From the NCBI GenBank assembly GCA_964525945.1, contig CAZGKX010000029.1, positions 1 to 30,136 on the forward strand: a stretch of 30,136 nt of DNA, in the 5' to 3' direction. Source of the DNA: CAZGKX01 sp964525945. GTDB taxonomy: Bacteria > Pseudomonadota > Gammaproteobacteria > Legionellales > Legionellaceae. Position numbers and translations under genes: made by a program. Below the pieces are notes generated by a model. It was not told the origin of the DNA. It did not search any database and worked only from the letters and a program-made list of their open reading frames with translations. This document shows positions 25,295 through 30,136 of this stretch, in pieces; positions within the stretch are counted from its first letter, which is position 1; every line of letters begins with the position of its first letter.

Positions 25295-26491
25295 TCATGG
25301 GGTGGGCGTTAAACGCTCCAAACGCAACGTTAAATCTTTGACTATATTTTGATAATTTATATAAGCATCGTACGGGTTTCCGTAAGGGCTAAAATATTTG
25401 TGAACCGCGCCATCGGCATCTTGTTTGGTGCACATGTAATAGAAATGGTCAGAGGTTAACAACGATAACCAAACCGCGTGCAGTTCGCGATTACCACATT
25501 GACGGATGGGTTCTTCCAGACGATAGATGGTATCTAATGCTTCTTTTTGCATGTCGTTGCCCATCCAGGCGGATAAATCGCGTTCGGTATCGGCCCATGA
25601 ATAATAATCGGCAATATCCATCACACCGCGCACGGGATATTTATCACTCGCATCGCATGGCAAACAAAAATCAAAATGGGTTTTTTCCAGCAAATGTTGG
25701 GGAAAATATTTTAAAAATTCAAATATGCCTGTTTCTTGCCATTGGTGTTCACCAAAGGTTTCATAATCCATGAATAAATTAACCAATTCCGTGTCAGCCG
25801 CTCCTTCATGCAGCCAATTTGAAAATTTATCCGCGGTTAATGGGTAGTCAACCCAATGTTTGTCTGAAAAACGAAATGCAATGTCATCGGAGAGGTGGTA
25901 ATTTTTCAAGAGCAAATGGATGGGTGTAGGTGTGGCTGCTTGGTATACGTGGTTGGGGCTTTGGCGTTTTAGCACTTTATCCGCACCTTCCGCCAAAATG
26001 GTGTTGTAGCCTAAGTCTGCCACCATGCGGGCAATATCATTGTTGTAAATCAATTCGGTATTGCGAAACGTTGTGGGTTGATAATCAAATTCTTGCAAGA
26101 TCAAAGCGCGATGGCGTTTGACTTCCTCTTGAAACGTGGTGGGGGAAAAAACAGCACTCAATGAGTGGTGGTACGTTTCATTCAATAGTTCCACACAATT
26201 GGTCTTTACCAAATCTTGGAACGATGTCAGTACCGCAGGGCAATATTGTTTAAATTGTTCAATGGCGGTGCCGGATATGGAGAAAGACACTTTGAATTGA
26301 CCGTCGTATTGTCGGATTAAATCAAGCAACAGTTGATTGGTGGGTAAATAACAATTATGAGCGACTTTCTCTGTGATGGTGCGATTGGCCTGATCGTCCA
26401 GGTACATATGGCTTTGGCCAATATCAAAAAACGTGTATTTGCGTAGCCGATGGGGTTGATGGACTTGAAAATAAAGGCAAACGGAAGGCAT
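25295..26491 (-). CDS. GH57 alpha-amylase/glucanotransferase-like protein
   Basis: 398 residues, the size of short GH57 amylase-type enzymes. It begins with MPSVCLYFQVHQPHR (conserved region 1, HQP). The likely nucleophile is Glu146 in FRNTELIYN and the acid/base Asp242 in FMDYETFGEH. No export signal, so it is cytosolic. Its ATG directly abuts the stop of the GT4 gene, so the two are one unit. GH57-GT4 pairs are known in archaea and bacteria and are thought to make or remodel glycogen-like glucans. Whether it hydrolyses, transfers or branches cannot be told; it is shorter than the known GH57 branching enzymes as I recall them. Confidence 0.9.
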   Translation of the reverse strand: MPSVCLYFQVHQPHRLRKYTFFDIGQSHMYLDDQANRTITEKVAHNCYLPTNQLLLDLIRQYDGQFKVSFSISGTAIEQFKQYCPAVLTSFQDLVKTNCVELLNETYHHSLSAVFSPTTFQEEVKRHRALILQEFDYQPTTFRNTELIYNNDIARMVADLGYNTILAEGADKVLKRQSPNHVYQAATPTPIHLLLKNYHLSDDIAFRFSDKHWVDYPLTADKFSNWLHEGAADTELVNLFMDYETFGEHQWQETGIFEFLKYFPQHLLEKTHFDFCLPCDASDKYPVRGVMDIADYYSWADTERDLSAWMGNDMQKEALDTIYRLEEPIRQCGNRELHAVWLSLLTSDHFYYMCTKQDADGAVHKYFSPYGNPYDAYINYQNIVKDLTLRLERLTPTP

Positions 26492-27742
26492 TTATACTCC
26501 TGTGTATTCAGAATAGGTCTGTAGAATCGGTTTAATCGCATTGTCCCAGGTGAGTTGCGCCAAATCATATTGCGAATTTTTGAGGGTTTCATACCCCATC
26601 ACCGGGTAGTCGACCAAGGCAATAATTTTCTCGGCTAGATCGTCGATATCCCAGGCATCAACCAGCAGCGTATTGTTTAAAACTTCCGATACGCCGGATT
26701 GTTTGGAAATCACCACCGGTATGTTTCTTACCAATGCCTCAAGACATGCCAAACCAAATGGCTCAGACACGCTGGGCATCACATACACTTTGCTTTGATT
26801 GAATATGTTTTGCACTTTTTCCTTGTCTAAAAAGCCTAAAAAATGCACATGAGAACCTATTCGTAATTGGGCCACATGAGCGATTAGATCGGACAGTAGA
26901 TCGCCCGCGCCGGCCACCGCAAATTCAATGTCCTGCCTGACTTTTAAAATTTTTTGGGCCGCGTTGATAAAATTAAATGGTCCTTTTTGATACGTCACTC
27001 GGCCCAAAAACAACACCAAATTGGGTTTGTTTTTATAATGCTGCAGTGAGAAATTATCGGGCCACGGGGTTTTGTGGGCAACGTTGTGGCTATGGCCGTA
27101 ATAAGACTCAGGAACACCATTGTAGGCCACCGTGATTTTATCTGCTGCAATTTGGTAATGGTTGATGATCAATTGTTTGGTGTAATGACTGACCGCAAAT
27201 ACCTTGTCCGCCTGTTGCAATCCTTCGCGTTCAATCTCATAAATTTGTTGATTAAGGTGCTCACCCGCTCTATCGACTTCCAGCGAGTGCACATGAAAGA
27301 ACAGTGGCTTTTGACTGATTTGTTTCGCCAGCATACCCGCTTGGATAGTTAGCCAATCATGGCTATGGATCACGTCATGCGGAATGATTTTTGCTTGAGC
27401 ACTGGCTTGGATGGCGTAGCGTTCTACTTCTGTAAATAAATTTTGGCCATACGATTGGGTGTTGATTTTGTTCACCAAAATTTGTTGGTATTTTTTTTCA
27501 TCGACATAAGGCTGGAGAACAGAGTCCACACTGTGTATTGATAATTCTGAGTATTGCTCTTCCAGAGAACTCTGGGTGATGGTGGGCGTGGCTTTAGCTT
27601 GAGGTAAAATGAGATGAATACCCATTTGCCTTTTTAACATGGCTCGAACAATTTCGTAACAAGCAACACCCAAACCGCCATTGANNNNNNNNNNGCCATT
27701 GACATTGGGGGGGAATTCCCAGCCAAACATGAGAACTTGCAT
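26492..27742 (-). CDS. GT4 glycosyltransferase, glycogen-synthase-like
   Basis: Begins MQVLMFGWEFPPNVNG, the loop that starts the glycogen-synthase-like GT4 family, and continues GGLGVACYEI after a 10-N gap. Other marks: IHSHDWLT, FLGRVTYQKGP (donor phosphate-binding region) and SEPFGLACLEAL, the E-X7-E pair. No membrane segment or signal peptide. It should transfer glucose from a nucleotide sugar (ADP- or UDP-glucose, not resolvable here) to a growing alpha-1,4 glucan. It starts 3 bases after the astacin stop and its own stop abuts the GH57 start. With the duplicated 8 bases and N removed, the length is about 410 residues, close to family norm. Confidence 0.9.
   Translation of the reverse strand: MQVLMFGWEFPPNVNGXXXXNGGLGVACYEIVRAMLKRQMGIHLILPQAKATPTITQSSLEEQYSELSIHSVDSVLQPYVDEKKYQQILVNKINTQSYGQNLFTEVERYAIQASAQAKIIPHDVIHSHDWLTIQAGMLAKQISQKPLFFHVHSLEVDRAGEHLNQQIYEIEREGLQQADKVFAVSHYTKQLIINHYQIAADKITVAYNGVPESYYGHSHNVAHKTPWPDNFSLQHYKNKPNLVLFLGRVTYQKGPFNFINAAQKILKVRQDIEFAVAGAGDLLSDLIAHVAQLRIGSHVHFLGFLDKEKVQNIFNQSKVYVMPSVSEPFGLACLEALVRNIPVVISKQSGVSEVLNNTLLVDAWDIDDLAEKIIALVDYPVMGYETLKNSQYDLAQLTWDNAIKPILQTYSEYTGV
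27685..27694. other. Assembly gap (10 N) in the GT4 gene, contigs actually overlap
   Basis: GCCATTGA occurs directly before (27677-27684) and directly after (27695-27702) the N run. Collapsing the copies gives PPNVNGGLGVAC in frame, the family consensus spacing. Confidence 0.9.
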
Positions 27743-27745
27743 GCG

Positions 27746-28576
27746 CTATCCTTGATTTAGTTTTTCGTTATCATGGCTCAGGTTGCTATACAATGCATTG
27801 ATCGCTGCAATGTCTTTGGCACTTAAATGGTGGCGTTGGCCAATGGTTTGATCGGGTTGCAGAGTGATAATTGTTTTCTCACCATTTTTTGAGAAGGCAT
27901 AAGCATTGTAATGCATGATGGAGTCATAATCATAGTCTCCATGATCCTCCCCGTCGTTAAAGTGCTGATCAAAATTATAACGGTAATGTTCTTCGATGTT
28001 GTCCCAAATAATTTGCACGTACTGATCACGATCCAATCGAGACTGTTCATGCCATAAGCCTAACGCATGCCCAATTTCATGCACGACATTCAACGAAGCA
28101 CAACGCTGCGCTAAGCGTATGTCTTGTGCTCCCCCTTGTTTGCCGACAAAAGAGGAGCAGGTGTTGCCCATTTCCGGTGTAAATAAAATATAATCTTTGT
28201 ATTGATAGCTATTATTGAGCGTCAGCTCTACAAATCGCACCGTGGTGTTTTGTTGCCATATATCCATGGCCTCGTAAATGGCGGCTTTTGTTGCAAGAGG
28301 AAGGTATGGGTTTAATTTAAAAGGCACTATGCCTTGCGGCCATAATTTCCCCCCCAATTGGCTGATGACCATGGCTTGCATGGTGTTTCGTGGCGGTAGG
28401 CGCGCAATTAAAATGTCGCCTTCCACGACGGCGTATTGACCTTGCTGTTGATAAACGATATCTCTGATTTCATGCTGGGGCGTGGCAATGGTCATATGGC
28501 CGAGAATCACCGCTGTTGCTGGCAGTTGATAAGCGGCTGCTAGACCGGCAAGTACGAATTTTATCCATGGTTTCAT
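27746..28576 (-). CDS. Astacin-family (M12A) zinc metalloprotease, LegP-like
   Basis: 276 residues. Zinc site HEIGHALGLWHE at 166-177 (His166, Glu167, His170, His176), and the Met-turn SIMHY at 219-223 with the astacin Tyr ligand. IVPFKLNPYL at 83-92 fits the mature N-terminal strand, so residues 27-80 would be a propeptide. Residues 1-22 look like a signal peptide (MKPWIKFVLAGLAAAYQLPATA). Legionella pneumophila has an astacin-like effector, LegP; relationship here is inferred from domain and order of genes. Its ATG overlaps the rsmI stop as ATGA, and the GT4 gene follows by 3 bases. Astacins are mostly animal enzymes, so it may have been acquired from a host. Confidence 0.92.
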   Translation of the reverse strand: MKPWIKFVLAGLAAAYQLPATAVILGHMTIATPQHEIRDIVYQQQGQYAVVEGDILIARLPPRNTMQAMVISQLGGKLWPQGIVPFKLNPYLPLATKAAIYEAMDIWQQNTTVRFVELTLNNSYQYKDYILFTPEMGNTCSSFVGKQGGAQDIRLAQRCASLNVVHEIGHALGLWHEQSRLDRDQYVQIIWDNIEEHYRYNFDQHFNDGEDHGDYDYDSIMHYNAYAFSKNGEKTIITLQPDQTIGQRHHLSAKDIAAINALYSNLSHDNEKLNQG

Positions 28577-29442
28577 GATGGCGAGTTCCCCTGTTGCTTC
28601 TGCAATTCCAAGGCTATTTTATAAAGATCATTTTTATGTTCATTTGTTAATTGAGTGGCTAATTTAACCGCTTGCTTTAAGGGTAATTCTGCCAATAAAA
28701 TGGATAATATATGGGACGAGGAGTGGGCGTTACTTTCTAGCAGACGAGGTGGGATGATCAGGACAAACTCCCCTTTGCAATGCGCAGGATCTTCGTTCAA
28801 CCAGTCGCTAACAGTTTGGCAATTTCCATGCAAAAAACGTTCAAAGGTTTTTGTTAATTCCTTTACCAATACTATCTCGCACTGCGCACCAAAAACAAGG
28901 GCTATATCTTCAATACTTTCTTTAATTCGATGCGTGGATTCATAGAAAACCAAAGTATGAGGGAGAGGTTTAACAGCGTCTAATTTGCTGCGTCGCGCCG
29001 TTGATTTTGCGGGAAGAAAACCATAAAAAGTAAAGGTATCACAGGGTATACCTGCTGCCGATAATGCCGCAATCAAGGCACATGCTCCAGGAATGGGTAC
29101 GACCGGTATTTGTTGCGATTGTGCCAGCTTGACCAGTGGGTAACCTGGATCGCTGATCAAGGGCGTACCGGCATCGCTGATCAACGCAAAGGAAGTGCCT
29201 TGCCGCAATGCTTCCATAATGGATTCGCTTTTTTGTTCTTCATTGTGAGCGTGCAATGAAAGCATTGGTTTTTTAATGCCGAGTAATGTTAATAATTGCA
29301 TCGAATGACGCGTGTCTTCAGCGATGATTTTATCGACATTTTGCAGGGTATTTAAAGCGCGTAAACTGATGTCATCTCGATTGCCGATCGGGGTCGCGAC
29401 GATATAAAGAGTGCCAACAATTCTTGATGAAGAGTCCATCAT
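28573..29442 (-). CDS. rsmI: 16S rRNA 2'-O-ribose C1402 methyltransferase RsmI
   Basis: SAM-dependent methyltransferase acting on C1402 of 16S rRNA. It has 289 residues, the normal length. GTLYIVATPIGNRDDISLRA near the start, AEDTRHS, SDAGTPLISDPGYPLV and IPGACALIAALSAAGIP are all standard tetrapyrrole-methylase-fold motifs of RsmI. AAGGA lies 6 bases before the first ATG (29442); the second codon is also Met. First gene of the minus-strand operon, diverging from lpoA with 19 bases between start codons, an arrangement widespread in gammaproteobacteria. Confidence 0.97.
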   Translation of the reverse strand: MMDSSSRIVGTLYIVATPIGNRDDISLRALNTLQNVDKIIAEDTRHSMQLLTLLGIKKPMLSLHAHNEEQKSESIMEALRQGTSFALISDAGTPLISDPGYPLVKLAQSQQIPVVPIPGACALIAALSAAGIPCDTFTFYGFLPAKSTARRSKLDAVKPLPHTLVFYESTHRIKESIEDIALVFGAQCEIVLVKELTKTFERFLHGNCQTVSDWLNEDPAHCKGEFVLIIPPRLLESNAHSSSHILSILLAELPLKQAVKLATQLTNEHKNDLYKIALELQKQQGNSPS

Positions 29443-29461
29443 GGTTTATCCTTCTGCGTTC

Positions 29462-30136
29462 ATGCGTTTTGGATATGCTTTTATGTTGTCAAAATTACGA
29501 ATTTTAACTGGTTTTTTATGCCTTGCCGTAGCTTGCTTACTGACTCAATGTACCAAAGTAGCGACTGATCACCACCTGCAAGTCAATCCGCAATTATCCA
29601 GCCCTTACACAATGCCTGCAGCAGCATACCTTGCTTTGGCTCAAAAGCAAACCGGCAATGAGAAGCAAGCGCTGCTCATTATGGCGGCTGGCCGTCTCAT
29701 CCATGATGGTCAATGGCGGCAAGGTGTTGGAATTTTAGCACAGACCCAAGATTTATCAGAAGAGTTAAGCAGTGAAAAAAATCTTTTACTGGCCAAAGTG
29801 GATTTGATGCAAAATCAACCCCACGTCGCTATTTCACGATTGGCTTCGGTGCGTGCTGTCAATCAATTGCCGATCTATTACCAAGTGCAATTTCATGAAA
29901 TGCTGGCGTCAGCTTATCAATTGACGGGTCATGCCACCGAATCGGTGGTTGAACGTATTAAATTGGATGCTATTTTGCCCGATGAAGCTGCACGAGCAAA
30001 CAATCGTCGCGCCCTCTGGTTGTCCTTAACAACGTTACCTATCCCCGAATTGGAGACTTTGGCGGCAGAATCTACCGATGGCCCTGTGTTAAAAGGTTGG
30101 ATTGAATTGGCACTTATTTCACGGCATCAATACGCA
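29462..30136 (+). CDS. lpoA: LpoA-like penicillin-binding protein activator (3' end outside window)
   Basis: Outer-membrane lipoprotein that stimulates PBP1A in E. coli. 225 residues are present and the frame is open to the right edge. N-terminus has a hydrophobic export segment and Cys residues (LTGFLCLAVACLLTQCTK); the lipobox is not a textbook one, the candidates being the Cys of LAVAC or LTQC. After it come TPR-like helices (AAAYLALAQKQTGNEKQALL, QWRQGVGILAQ), as in the LpoA N-domain. Start is ATG at 29462; Met at 29483 is a reasonable alternative and neither has a strong ribosome-binding site. Divergent pairing with rsmI supports the name. Confidence 0.82.
   Translation, partial: MRFGYAFMLSKLRILTGFLCLAVACLLTQCTKVATDHHLQVNPQLSSPYTMPAAAYLALAQKQTGNEKQALLIMAAGRLIHDGQWRQGVGILAQTQDLSEELSSEKNLLLAKVDLMQNQPHVAISRLASVRAVNQLPIYYQVQFHEMLASAYQLTGHATESVVERIKLDAILPDEAARANNRRALWLSLTTLPIPELETLAAESTDGPVLKGWIELALISRHQYA

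Noticed and set aside
1..30136. CRISPR arrays, tRNA or rRNA genes, integrases, attachment sites
   Set aside because: No regularly spaced repeats, cloverleaf-like segments or recombinase motifs were found by eye on either strand.

Overview
The window looks like a draft-assembly piece of an AT-rich gammaproteobacterial chromosome, most likely from the order Legionellales (Legionella/Coxiella/Aquicella/Berkiella-like). This placement is inferred from gene content, not from a search. The supporting content is the rpmH-rnpA-yidD-yidC-mnmE block, the ubiD-fre pair, the divergent rsmI/lpoA pair, an astacin protease resembling the Legionella effector LegP, and two large proteins that look like Dot/Icm-type effectors. 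Four runs of N (10, 66, 10 and 10 bases) interrupt yidC, treZ, treY and a GT4 gene; all four genes are recognisable on both sides of the gap.

Layout. (1) 1-4172, minus strand: a CzcA-type heavy-metal RND pump (cut by the left edge) preceded by its periplasmic adaptor. Their promoter region carries a G6-centred dyad that looks like a metal-sensor operator. (2) 4340-7031: hspQ on the plus strand, then a tightly coupled minus-strand unit ubiD-fre-small membrane protein. (3) 7227-10544: an APC-type amino-acid permease with a structured leader, an outer-membrane beta-barrel protein and a class II glutamine amidotransferase. (4) 10545-11316: about 770 bases without a gene, very AT-rich, with DnaA-box-like sites and a diverged 66-base direct repeat; this is a candidate replication origin. 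(5) 11317-15091: rpmH, rnpA, yidD, yidC and mnmE, overlapping or nearly so. (6) 15092-17170: a degenerate palindromic repeat and a 601-residue multi-spanning protein with an acidic tail. (7) 17332-22950, plus strand: treZ, a GH57/DUF3536 protein and treY, a trehalose-from-glucan operon behind a perfect 10-bp inverted repeat. (8) 29442-22959, minus strand: rsmI, astacin protease, GT4 glycogen-synthase-like protein, GH57 amylase-like protein and a GHSRG serine hydrolase. The first four genes are packed with overlaps or gaps of 0-3 bases; the hydrolase follows after 62 bases. (9) 29462 to the right edge: lpoA-like gene, truncated.

How it fits together. Regions 7 and 8 converge with 8 bases between stop codons. 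Together they form a compact alpha-glucan/trehalose island: the GT4 enzyme could build a glucan, the GH57 enzymes could remodel it, and TreY/TreZ could turn its reducing ends into trehalose. The glucan operon also carries an LegP-like protease and a predicted lipase/esterase, so host-interaction genes and storage-carbohydrate genes may share a transcript. No CRISPR array, tRNA, rRNA, integrase or intact insertion sequence was seen.
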